In this document: piece by piece, positions 10,430 through 20,727 of the stretch | Layout of the letters: each line of letters opens with the position of its first letter | Numbering within the stretch: position 1 is the stretch's first letter | The notes under the pieces: model-generated | Database searches by the model: none | Seen by the model: the letters and a program-made list of their open reading frames with translations, nothing else | Told to the model about the DNA's origin: nothing | Source of the DNA: Brachionus manjavacas | Lineage: Eukaryota; Rotifera; Eurotatoria; Ploima; Brachionidae | NCBI GenBank assembly: GCA_019054805.1 | Contig: JAHQIY010000003.1 | Span: forward strand, 9,052,001-9,116,000 | Reading direction: 5' to 3' | DNA length: 64,000 nt | Translations under genes and position numbers: made by a program

Positions 10430-10866
10430 AGTTTTAGGAAACGTGTTTCGGTTATCGAGTTTTTGGATATGATACCAAGCATTTTGCACAAAAAATGGTT
10501 AATGAAACGTTCAAAAGATAATTCTGATCCAAGACAGATTAATTTGTTTGTTAAACCAGATTTAAAAATTTAAGATAGAGTAGTCAAAATTTTGCCGAGG
10601 TCAAATAATAGTCTTGAGGCTTGTCATAGATCATTAGCTCAGGATCTTAATAGTTATCCGGTTGTAAACAAATGTATTAAACACTTTATTAGAGAGCAGC
10701 ATGTAACAGAGATAAGTTTTGAACAAATCAAGTCTGGTTTTGTTTTTGAAAGAGAGAAAAGTGAAATAAAAAACGATAACTCAATTAAAGATTTGTATAA
10801 CACTTATGATAAGAAGAATTTTTCGATCTTTATGGATAACCTTGTTCGTAATCTTAAATCTTATTA
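10430..10866 (+). pseudogene. C-terminal fragment of a MULE-like transposase
   Basis: The final open stretch (10592-10866) contains PRSNNSLEACHRSLAQDLN, which matches the (T/S)NN.(V/L)E.WH..L block near the C-terminus of Mutator-like transposases and the host proteins derived from them. The preceding bases keep the same frame (SVIEFLDMIPSILHKKW) across one TAA at 10572. The expected Trp of the EAWH block is Cys here. The catalytic DDE part is absent. This is a truncated remnant. It could belong with the GTCAAAT-array element 0.8 kb upstream, but no matching terminus was found to its right. Confidence 0.5.
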
Positions 10867-11086
10867 ATTTATTTTAAAATTAATTGACTTTATTTTTTTT
10901 AAATAAATTTTTTCTTATCGAATTTTGACATTTTTATTCTATATTTTCAATAAACAAAATTTCTACTATAAATGGATTTTATTTCTTTATGACTATTCTA
11001 TAAAAAAATTTCTATATAAAGACAGAGAGCCATTTATTATATTCCATCTCATTTTTCAGAAAAAAAAATTAGAGAAAGAAGACATT

Positions 11087-11309
11087 AGAATTTAAGTGTT
11101 ATGGTTCAACAACTCCGATATCACAGATTTTTCTAAATGGTTATGCGAAATTACAAAGATTTGGACCTTAAAGTTATTAGGATGATTGGTAACAAAGCAC
11201 ATGTATTTATATATCAAGAAGAAGACCAAAACAATCAGTCCGAGATGCAATCCATTATTGTTAAAGTTTGAGCAAAAAGACCAAGAGGTAGACCAAGAAA
11301 AATTTAATT
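11087..11309 (+). pseudogene. Degraded transposon ORF fragment with AT-hook-like motif
   Basis: The plus frame reads NYKDLDLKVIRMIGNKAHVF, then after one stop AKRPRGRPRKI, a typical GRP-core AT hook. No complete gene can be built here. The location between MULE-like debris and a LINE suggests transposon origin. Confidence 0.25.
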
Positions 11310-11369
11310 ACAAGACCAAAATCAACCGAAAAGCAAAAAGTCACGAAAAAATTAATTAATTTTTTATTG

Positions 11370-12425
11370 ATTTTATCTTTTTAGTAGTTGTAAATATAGC
11401 AGTGACACAGAAGTACCAGTGTGGATGTGGGTTATAAGGCTACATCATATTAGCTCTTATCTGTTCTGTCAATTTGTTACACTCGGTAAAACGATCTCCT
11501 CAGATCACCGGACGCCACGTGAGCATCCAGTTTAGCCTTAAAGCTGTTCACATTACTCGCATTAACTATTCTGGGTGGAAGTAAATTCCAAGTAGTTGCT
11601 GTTCTATTAGGAAGGAATTTCGCTCTAATGTTAGACCCCTTACAGTCATTTCCAACGATCCTATGTTTGTGACCTGCCTTTATTATTTTTTTCTACTTTT
11701 ATTCCTTTATTCTAAATATGTTCTTACAAAAGTAGGATACAAATTTTTGCACAAATTAATTGTCGAAATATCTAAAAGTCTTTCTCAATCTCCCCAAAAT
11801 CCAACTGAAAGTTTGCTATCTTTTGTTATGAATACTCCCAAGTCCTTTTCTTTCTCAGTTTCCTTCAGTACCATTTCACTTCCATTTTCCTCAATTAAGT
11901 ACCCCTTTTTAGGATTTTCCTTGCCAAAATACATCACTTAGCGCTTTAATCCTTTAAGTCTCATCGACCAAGTTCTACACCATTTGACTGCATTATATAT
12001 ATCCTCTTGTAGTTTAATTTCAATTCCCCACTTGTTAACCGCTATTACCTTATTGGCATCCACATACATCTAACACGCATTATTCAGACATTCCGGTAAG
12101 TCATTTATAAAAACCACAAACAAAAAAGGCCCAGGCACCGAACCTTGTAACCACTTCCCACATCTCCCAAAACAACACATTGTTTTCTTCCTCTTAGAAA
12201 GGCTTTCACCCAACCCAGCATCATTCCCTGTACTCCATATGCTTTCAACTTATGAATTAATTTGTTGTGTGAAACCTTATCGAAAGTTTTTAAATAATCA
12301 GTATTTAGCACATCAATGAATTTCCTCTCATTAAACTTTTTGTTACTGGATTATGGCATTCCAATAATTTAGTTACACAGGCCCTCTTCCTTACGAACCC
12401 ATGTTGTTGCTTCGAAATCAAATTA
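11370..12425 (-). mobile_element. LINE (CR1/L2-like), 5'-truncated and degraded
   Basis: On the minus strand the reverse-transcriptase palm is visible: FDKVSHNKLIHKLKAYGVQG, FLRGRKQCVVLGD and FVVFINDLPECLN, with the usual A/G-DD box decayed (YVDAN). Then come the RT thumb-like block (EKEKDLGVFITKDSKLS) and the 3' block NRTATTWNLLPPRIVNASN...SFKAKLDAH typical of CR1/L2 LINE C-termini. Several stops and frameshifts interrupt it, so it is an old copy. The 3' end lies near 11370 in an AATAAA-rich stretch. Confidence 0.8.
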
Positions 12426-12739
12426 TTCTCAAAAAAAATAAAATAAAAAACAATTCGATATCATTTTTTTATTTTTTATCAAATGATTATTTTTCATCAT
12501 CATAAAATACATGCCATTTTAATATAATTTAAAAAATTCAATTAAATGTAAAATTAATTCTAAAAATTTTAATTACTTATCAGGCTGTTTTTGAATGTTT
12601 GTGTTTTCATCAGGAAAGCTTAACGCACTGACAAGATAGTTTTGAAATTTTTTAACAAAAATAAAAAATACATACATAAAATTATTTATAATTTAAACTT
12701 GTTTAAATTAAATTTTCAAGCAAATTTATTTACCAAAAA

Positions 12740-13318
12740 ATGAAATATATAAAGAGTCCCTATTCAAAATATCTCAAGAAACTAAAATGTTCTAACCCGA
12801 ACGGAGCTTCAGTTCGTGCTCCATACGGCTCTGTGAATGAATTGATCACACACAAGCAATTCAAGCTAGTCTTGCCCATGGTATTAAAGGACAACATTTC
12901 AGGAAAAGGATCAAACTTAAAGCCAGGTAAATATTTATTTGTATAGTATAAATTTTAAAATATCAATTTCACATAGATTATCCATGTGTTGAATCAATGA
13001 ATGTGATGATCAATTGTTTGAAAATGAATGAATACAACGAAGCACCTTGTGGAACCGAAATCAAGGAGTTTACTGAATGCTTTCAAAAATATACAGTATT
13101 TTTTATTTGTTTTTATGTTTTTTAATAATTAACTAAAAATGTTTATTTAATAATTTTTTTATTAGACTGATGTAAAATTAGCTGATGAACAAGCTAAGAA
13201 GGGAATTTATAACATAAAAGAAAATCAAAGCAAATTTCCAATTAAATTCATGCAAAAAATGCTTAAAGAATACAAAACTCCGCGAAAGGTCGATGATGGA
13301 CCCGATTTGCCCCATTAA
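12740..13318 (+). CDS. CHCHD1: Mitochondrial small-subunit ribosomal protein mS37 (CHCHD1)
   Basis: Three exons, 12740-12926, 12977-13095 and 13166-13318, join in frame to a 152-residue protein. The core has twin CX9C: C66-VESMNVMIN-C76 and C87-GTEIKEFTE-C97, the disulfide-bonded CHCH fold oxidised by the Mia40/CHCHD4 pathway. The spacing and the words around it (SMNVMINCLKMNEYN) match animal CHCHD1 (mS37) better than COX17, CHCHD2 or other CHCH proteins, as does the upstream basic segment HKQFKLVLPMVLKDN. mS37 is a structural protein of the mitoribosomal small subunit. The introns are 50 and 70 bp. The stop lies only 28 bp from the stop of the convergent phosphatase-like gene, and its likely AATAAA signal (about 13359-13370) lies inside that gene's last exon. 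Confidence 0.87.
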
Positions 13319-13346
13319 AAAAACTAATTTTCTAGATGATTTTTTT

Positions 13347-14938
13347 TTATTTAACAAAAATAAAATAAAAAAATACAGTTTCCATAAATTGCAAAATTAG
13401 TATAACAATCATAGCTGATAGAAACAGTAGTCCGAAAACTTTCTGGCTTACTGACAAATAATGATCCAAAGCTAAATAAAAAATTATTATATCCATTAAA
13501 AGAATTTTTTTCCATTACTTGTGGGTTTTTTGATAATCATAAATTCAAATTCAGGATCGAACCCAGTTGTTTTGTCTATCGCCTGCAAAAAGTTATTTAG
13601 TGAACAAAGTTTGTCACATCCTGGAGCAAAATTTTTTATTTTTTTGAAAAAAATTTTCTTTAACTTACCTCTAAATTGAATTTCTTCACTTTTTAGCTCA
13701 AAATTTTCTGTAATATTTAAATAGAGTACACGAACATAGCGTTTTCTTGCAGATTTTCGTATTTCAAAAATCAAAGAAGATCCAATTTCTGGTTTAAAGT
13801 TGCATGGCGATTCTAAACTTGTCAGCAATGAGCAAAGTCTAGCATCATCCTTAATTTTAATTTTTAACTAGCACAAAAACAAATCTAAATTCATACTGTT
13901 AGATAAATGACTGTTTCTGAACGAAAATCTCTCAGTCTTTGCAGCATATGCTCAAAAACATTTCCTTTATAAAAATGTCTAAATTTAAAACAAATTCTAA
14001 ACTTAATTTACCTGATAAGATTTTTGCTATGTTTCGATCTCCGAAGAAAAATTTGAAATAATAAGTTTGTCCCGCCAAAACTTCTTCGAGATTTTTTTCG
14101 GCCCATGCTGGAAGCGTTTTGTTAAAATGTTTCTAGTCCATAACAAAAATTTTTAAAGTAACAAAAAAAAATTAGAAAAAATACTCTGTTTAATATTTGA
14201 TTTGAAATCATTGAAAAATTCAAATAATCTAATATATTTTGACCACTCTCAATAGAAACATTGCGCAAGAATTCCTTTGCCAAAAAAGATCACTCAGTCA
14301 CTAGGAATATTTTAGCTAAAATTTACCTGTTTCAGTAAATTTAATCTCAAATAATTTTCAGATTCTAGCTTTATATTTATATAGCAATCCATCACTTTAT
14401 ACTCTAATGAACCAACTGGATACTTAAATTAATTTAATTTAAAACCATTTGAACTCATTTAATTTCAGATTGGTACTTCCAAGTTTTTGAAAAATAAAGT
14501 TTCCTTGAGTTTTTTTGTTTGATTTCCGTAGACCTGTGAGAAAATTGTGTACGCACTGGTATTGAAATTTTCATTTTTAGTATGATAGATTCTTATGCTT
14601 TGGGATCTTGACGGAGGCATTGTAAGATCATAGGTTGAATTTAGGAAATGTCCAAAGAGTCTCAGATTAATTAGGTCTGGTCTGGTTAATGGAGTAAATT
14701 GGTCAAAGTAGGGACATGAATTTTGAAATTTTGAGCATAAAATTTTCGAAATCACCTCATTGTCTGAACCACGTTGTTGGTTTGTGAACTTATTTTCAAA
14801 GGTTAATCAGATAAAATTTGTTTAGTCAAAGAATACTATATAAAGTTGTTCAAGGCTTGATTCAGTTAGATTAAAACAGGTAATGCTTTTGATAGTTAGA
14901 AAAATAAATAGACAATAGTGCATGTTTGAATTGGTCAT
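13347..14938 (-). CDS. Histidine-acid-phosphatase-like protein lacking catalytic residues (copy A)
   Basis: Nine exons join in phase to 398 residues: 14938-14837, 14788-14477, 14422-14327, 14274-14185, 14132-14012, 13964-13897, 13849-13669, 13620-13519 and 13471-13347. There is a signal peptide (MHYCLFIFLTIKSITC), then the branch-2 histidine phosphatase fold: LPAWAEKNLEEVLAG, VIYLTDDARLCSLLTSLE, PEIGSSLIFEIRK, YVRVLYLN and the C-terminal CDKLCSLNNFL disulfide block, then a C-terminal membrane helix (VFGLLFLSAMIVILILQF). That layout is the same as lysosomal/prostatic-type acid phosphatases. The catalytic RHGxR is QRGSD and the HD motif is DD, so phosphatase activity is unlikely. The ORF is intact with eight small introns, arguing against a dead pseudogene. 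Acceptors of exons 3 and 7 (TAAG) are weak and should be confirmed. Confidence 0.82.
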
Positions 14939-15523
14939 TGGCGTCAATGGATCTTCAAAATTGTATTTTTTTAAATTGTTTTTGCAAAGATATTTTTAGA
15001 TAAAATTTTATCCTTAAAGCTTAAAGTTATTTTGAAATGAAATCACTTTTGATTTTAGTAACGGAATTTTAGGGTTTGGTTCTTGGAATTTTTCTAAAAA
15101 ATAATTTTTTTTTATCAAATCTTTTTTTCATAAAACCATTACCTTTTTAAATGGAAAGAAAAAAATTTAAATTAATTTAAATGAAATAAAATTTTACGGA
15201 AAAAAAGTAAATTATTAAAAAAAACGTAAAAATTTGAATTTTATTAAACTAGGTTTATTAATTCAGTAATTTAGCAGTCAATATTGACAAGATTACAGTG
15301 AACTTTGTCAAATGCTATTTATATTTAACAAAAGTAACAACCAAATCATGCGATTTGCGTTGGCAGAATCGAGATTATTTTTAAAATAGACTCAAATAAA
15401 TAACAAGAATAAATCGAAAGTTTCAGCTGTATTTTCTTATAGAACCGTTTTCCATGCTCACATAAACATTTTAAACAGTTATTTAAATTTTTTATTTTGA
15501 GAAAAAAATTCCATTCTCACGGA

Positions 15524-15616
15524 ATGTGTGATCACAGTTTATGTGACCATAAAAAACCTCCAGCCAGAAAACCAAAAAATCATTTGGTCACATATTATCC
15601 ACCTGATTTCACAAGA
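15524..15616 (+). other. Possible first coding exon of an unrecognised plus-strand gene
   Basis: An ATG frame reads MCDHSLCDHKKPPARKPKNH and on to VTYYPPDFTR, ending at a good donor AGAG|GTAAGG. A second open stretch with a TTTTAG acceptor lies at 16394-16513 (KRKQSQISRSSLVRFAPLLE, stop TAA), but it does not join in phase with this one directly. A 10-bp inverted repeat (TATGTGACCA/TGGTCACATA) lies within the exon. I do not recognise the protein and rate this low. Confidence 0.22.
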
Positions 15617-16393
15617 GGTAAGGCCTTTCAAGATATTTTCATTACTGGTTCCATTAATTGCTAAATTTGGCTTCAAAGTTAACTTAAAATTGTATTTTTA
15701 ACTATTTTTAAATTTTAGACTTATTTAACTGAATCGTAATCTATTAAAACAAAAAATTAATAACCCAAAAAAATTTAGTTAATATGAAAAATCTTAAAAA
15801 AAAGAAGTAATAATGATGACGATAAATAGATGAATTTAAGTTTAATGGATTGAATATAGAAAGTTTTTCAGCGTAGAAGGCTTCAGTTTCAAATGCAGGA
15901 AAATATTAATAAATTTTATTTTTATAAAAAAAAGACATTTTATTTAAATTTTTTTTAAATTGGTAAATATGTTTTGAAAAATATACCTCTTTATTTTGTG
16001 TTTCAGTATTTTCTCACATTGAAATTGTGTCAGTCTAAAATTAAGTCAAATAAAGTTAAAATTTGAGACACAATTTTAAAGATAATTAAAAGATTTTATA
16101 ATGCATATTTTTTAATGCTCCAAAAAACTGAATGATATAAAAATGAAGAAGAAAATATTTTTTAATCATTTTTGATATTTAGTTGATTTGATACTCACTT
16201 GTTTTTTTAAAGCAATTTGTAATGGCACCAAATTCTCTTGATTTTTGACTTGTTCTCCTGGTTTTTATTGTTGATCACCTGATTACCAAGATCTTTTTTT
16301 ATCAATTATTCTACAAATAGATTTAAAAAAAATTGTTAAAATTATCTCTTATTGAAACTTTATCGTATTGAATATTTCACGGATTTATTTTAG

Positions 16394-16513
16394 GCGATAA
16401 TTCTCAAGCGTAAGCAATCGCAAATAAGCCGTAGTAGTTTGGTACGATTTGCGCCGCTACTTGAACCATGGATAGATGATGATTTTCTTGGGCTGAATGA
16501 AAAGAGAAAATAA
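16394..16513 (+). other. Possible terminal coding exon, unrecognised
   Basis: After a TTTTAG acceptor one frame is open for 39 codons to TAA (SLVRFAPLLEPWIDDDFLGL). The composition is less AT-rich than the flanks and looks protein-like. No partner exon with matching phase was established. Confidence 0.22.
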
Positions 16514-16650
16514 AAATGAAATACGATATTCCCTTGTCGAAATTGCAGCCTCATAAATCAATTTAATTGTGAGTTTTGAATATTAAAAAACTTGAATTTT
16601 ACCGCGATCTTAAATTAGAAACATGAGAATGTTTTAATTTTTATTTTTTT

Positions 16651-16700
16651 ATTATTTATTTGTTTTCTTACCGAGCTAGAGCTCCTTCAGAATAAATTAT
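16651..16700 (-). repeat. LINE 3'-terminal hairpin module (copy 1)
   Basis: It carries ACCGAGCTAGAGCTCCTTCA preceded by TTATTTATTTGTTTTC, the same module that ends the LINE at 41216-42350. Orientation implies a minus-strand insertion reduced to its 3' end. Confidence 0.7.
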
Positions 16701-16779
16701 TAAAAAAAAATAAAAAAAAATAAAATAAATAAGCTAAAAAAAATGTAAATAAAGTTAAAAATAAAGGGTTAAATTTTTT

Positions 16780-17415
16780 GGGGGTGACAAATTTAATTTT
16801 TCTGAGATGACAAAACTAACTAAAAGTGGTGACTAATTTAGTCTATTTTAGCTGACAATAAAAACTAATTATTCTGACAAAAAAACTAAACGACTGACAA
16901 ATATATATAAATTGAGATGACTATTTAATAATTTTGCACTGACAAAATTTTATTCATTTTTATTTTATTTTATTTTAGTTCTAATTTAGGTATTTAGTTC
17001 GACTTGAGTTGAAATCAAAAATAATGACCATATGCTTCACAAGGAGTTAATAAGGAAAAAAAAAGAAAGCTATTTAGTAATTTAATTCTCTAAGATTGTA
17101 AGGAATGAACTTAAATTGTGACGTTTTCTCATAGATGACTCTAGCTTGATGATGAGATTTGGACAAAACGGTTTGTCATAATCGTCTGGAGCTTCCTTCT
17201 GATTTTGGTGCTATAGTTCAAGATTTTTATTTTTATTGTGACCTCAAAATCATTAATTTGTTGTAAAAATAATTGATTAGTCAATAAAAAAGTATTTTTG
17301 TCACTCAAATAATTATTTTATCAGTCAATTAATTTATTTGTCATCATATGTAGTTTTTTTGTCAGTAGATTTAGTCTTTTTTGTCAGTAAAATTTATTTT
17401 TTTTGTCAGTCCATT
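16780..17415. mobile_element. Element bounded by inverted arrays of TGACAAA boxes
   Basis: The left array has TGAC-type boxes starting at 16785, 16808, 16830, 16853, 16875, 16895, 16918 and 16940, so spacing is 20-23 bp. The right array has inverted boxes (GTCA in TTTTGTCAGT context) near 17280, 17300, 17320, 17340, 17361, 17383 and 17405, spacing 20-22 bp. About 340 bp lie between the arrays, including a small minus-strand open exon (17210-17082). The architecture is the same as the element at 8970-9700 but with a different box. No target duplication was resolved. Confidence 0.5.
17082..17210 (-). other. Short open exon inside the TGACAAA-array element
   Basis: After an acceptor-like CTATAG the frame reads HQNQKEAPDDYDKPFCPNLI and stays open for 42 codons to TAA. 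The composition is clearly less AT-rich than the arrays. I do not recognise the protein. It may be the last exon of a small gene carried by the element, or chance. Confidence 0.25.
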
Positions 17416-17419
17416 AATT

Positions 17420-19260
17420 GATGGCCAAAAATAAATATATTGAAATTGGTTGTTACATGTGTATGTTATAAAATGGATAAGATGGTATTTTATGCCTGCG
17501 TAAAAGTTGTATATCGAATGGTCATTAATTAAAAAATCTTACACAACTTATCTTTTTTTGGGTTTTTGAAGTTGGGAAGCCAAAATGCACAGATGAAACC
17601 ATAGAAAAATAAAAATAAAAATAAGTAATAAGAGAAGCCCAGTCAAGTGTCCTACATGCGATAATTACTTTGAGCGAAAAGGGCTAGAAAAAATTAAAAC
17701 ATTAACACTGATGATTTTGAATTACTTTGGCCTTTTTTTTTCTCCCGTCACGTGATAAATTTTTTGGTCACTTAATTTTTTTTTATCGAAGTTGTGGTCA
17801 GATATTTCCCTTACGTAAATTGGGTGACCAGTTTTTAACTTAAAGTTAGGTAACAAATTTTAGGTGAGGGGTACTGGTCACATAACATGTGACCAACTGG
17901 TCACCTATCACTTTAGGTCCTAAAATCTTTTCAAAAGTTATGAGTATTTAATTTTTTTTAAACAAAAAAAGTAGAAGAAATCACATAAAAATTAATATCG
18001 TCAAAAATTTTTTTTTTTAATTTCAAAAATCTTTAAATTAATCAACTTTTAACCTTAAATTTTTTAATTTCATGATTCAAATTTTTTAAATTAAATACTT
18101 CAATTTTTCTTAATTTTTTAAAATAAGTAAAAACTTGGCTTTTAAAAGTTCAGTTTTTAATTTAATATTAATTTTTTACTGTGTTCTCTTCTTTTTTTTC
18201 ATCTTTTTGCTTCTGTGTTAAATTAATAAGAGCGTTAAATTCAAATATAAAATATTTCCTAAAAGTTTCACTTAACGTGAAATCAACGACTTTCACTCGT
18301 CGGTCAGTGCAAGAATGCACTTCTTCACTAACCGGGTATCCATAATGTGAAATCAGCTGGCGGACAGTATAGTAAACGCTAGTAGTCTCAATATTTTCAA
18401 AGCAAGATTGGATTTTTGGCTTAGAGAAGAAGAGACTAGGAAAAAGCTTGGTTAATGGTGTTTCAAGAATTCAAAATCAGCACAAGATACATTGTTTTTA
18501 TTCATTATTCTTGCAAAACACTATTTATGATTTTTTTATGTATCATCACTATCAAATTATTTAAGAGGATAGGTTCAAACGTTATTATGCCCAGGCTCAG
18601 AGGCTCATAACATTTCAGGTACTCTGGCTGCTACAGTTGGGCGTTTTTTTTGTGGCTCTGGCCCACGTTACAGCTTGTGGGTTTCCTCGCAGCAAATTTA
18701 CTATTACTCCTACTAAATTTCCATAAACATATTCTTGATAATAATAAATTGATCTATGAATGAATTTTGAGATTGTGATTTTAAGGTAATAAAAATGTAA
18801 TTTTAATTTTTCAAAGTAGATTTTTTAACTGGAATTTTTTTCTATCAATCGTTGCATTTAAAGAACGATTAAATTCAATTTTGAGCTTCTCAAAAAGAAA
18901 ATTTTCATTTTTTTTGCATTTTGTTCTTTTGTGCTGAATTTTACAAAATAAATTTTTTTGCGATCAGTATCAATTGTGGCATAATTTCACACTGCAATAG
19001 ACCCAAAAAGAATACACCTTTAATTTAAAACTTTATTTTAAAATCAACAGAAGATTGTGAATCGAATTGAACATAAAATTGAGATTTCATAACAAGCAAC
19101 ATTTGGAATTTAGAGAACTCGGTGCACTTGTCATCAAAAACCAACAAAACTCCGAGTCTTTATTTTGATTTGGCAAAATTAATTACTTTAAAAAAGAAAA
19201 AAAAATTTCTGTCTGATCCAAGAAATTTTCTGATGATTCTAAAATAAAAAAAAACACATT
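17420..19260. other. Intergenic, no supported gene
   Basis: It contains a cluster of GGTCAC/GTGACC words at 17758-17912, including the inverted repeat TGGTCACAT/ATGTGACCA, and a less AT-rich patch at 18290-18410 and 18590-18700 with no continuous frame, possibly old transposon debris. Nothing else was recognised. Confidence 0.4.
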
Positions 19261-19332
19261 TTTTTCTCAATTTCATTTATTTATTCATCCAAAGCGTTCT
19301 TAGGAATGAAGTTCGATTGGCTTTTCAATTAT

Positions 19333-20727
19333 CTAAAAATCGTAGTCATCATAGTTGATATCATTGTATTCATCGTCGAAATCGTGGGTCTGCAAATCAA
19401 GCTTGTACCGCAGGAGACCGCCGATGCCGCCGAAGCCTTTGCAAAATTGTGAGCCTTCCTGCGACCTGTCCGTCACAATCTGAAGATTGGTGCCAAAATT
19501 TTTGTAATTATTAGCAAACCATTCCAGCAATTGCATTTGCTCTTCCACTTCCAATTCCATACCAGTCTTTTTTTTTAAAATAAAAAATAAAACAATTTTT
19601 TTTTTTAATTAAAATAAAACTTTAAAATTAAAAAAAATTACTTCTTTATTGATAAAAAATGACTTGTCTTTTGTCTGCTCGGGTTTCAGGTACAAAATTT
19701 TGTTCTCCCCACTCGGGTTTCTCAGCACATATCTCACAATATCTAAATTTTCCCAAACTATCAAAATTTCGACTGCACCAGCCTCAAGGGCGCGCAGAGT
19801 GTCGTCTATGCCGAAGCAGTACAGACCGGTGTCCTTGGCTATTTCGTCGAAATAGCGGCAAATGAGCTTTTTTTCCTGGATAAACTTGACATTTTGGAGA
19901 CAATCAGTGGACAACTCGATGGCCTGGTTGAAGCCATTCTCGCCTCCGTAAGACACGTCCACAATTTTTATCACCTTGGTCTGCAGACGAGGATCGAACA
20001 TGTCCGATCTGCTCAGCTCGGTCTTGAAATCGGCAGAGCCGGCCAGCACCAAGCCTGTCACATTGCACTTGTCATTTGTCAAAAAAACATGGGAGGCGGT
20101 CTCGGCCACTTTGCGCAAGTAGTTGTGACGCTTTTCCATGCGCAAGCGGGCGAAACGCACCGAAGACTGGCCACCACGGCCGTGTTTTTTGGGCAATTCG
20201 ACTCCGAATTTTGTGATGATGTCCCTGGTGTTGCCCTGGAGGGTGCCGAAAAGGGCCCCGTTGCCGTCCATTATGATAAAGCCGAATTTGGTGTCATCGG
20301 CCAAAAGGGCCGAGAGGGCCTCGATGTGGAACTTGTTGTCACATAGGTAAAGAGAGGCATTGATGGGCTTGAACGGCTCGAAGTCAATGTTGACTTTTTT
20401 TTCCTTGCCATCTTCGGTCATGATTTCGCCACAGTAGATGACGAGGCCGTTGGGCGGCACCTTGTTGTACAGCTTGAGGCGAGCTTGGACAGATGTAAGC
20501 GCTGTGATTACAGATTGGCGGGTTACTCGCGATTTGATGTTGGTAGCTGTGCCCAACTCGTCGGCGATTTTTTTCGACACGGGAGCAATTTGGTCCTTGG
20601 GCGGAATTAGAAGGGATATCATGCTGGTTCCATTGCCCCTGCACGCTTCCAGACTTTTAATAAGTCGTTTTATTTTCCACAATTCCACATTTTGGTCCAG
20701 TGAATCGTCTAAAAGTGCTGCGCTCAT
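19333..20727 (-). CDS. ETF1: Eukaryotic peptide chain release factor 1 (eRF1)
   Basis: Two exons, 20727-19642 and 19566-19333, give 439 residues (human 437). eRF1 recognises all three stop codons in the ribosomal A site and, with eRF3, triggers peptide release. Landmarks: NIKS at 63-66 for stop-codon decoding, YLCDNKF at 127-133, GGQ at 185-187 in GRGGQS for hydrolysis, the eRF3-binding C domain and an acidic tail ([14 protein letters not shown]). The motif upstream of NIKS reads TATNIKS where most animals have TASNIKS. The intron is 75 bp and ends in a purine-rich AAAAAG acceptor; the junction [12 protein letters not shown] matches the family. The coding region is far more GC-rich than its surroundings, as expected for codon bias in a highly expressed gene. 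AATAAATAAA follows the stop at 19285-19276. Confidence 0.98.

Noticed and set aside
19894-20346. 150-codon ORF on the plus strand inside eRF1
   Set aside because: Antisense shadow of the GC-rich, codon-biased eRF1 coding exon.
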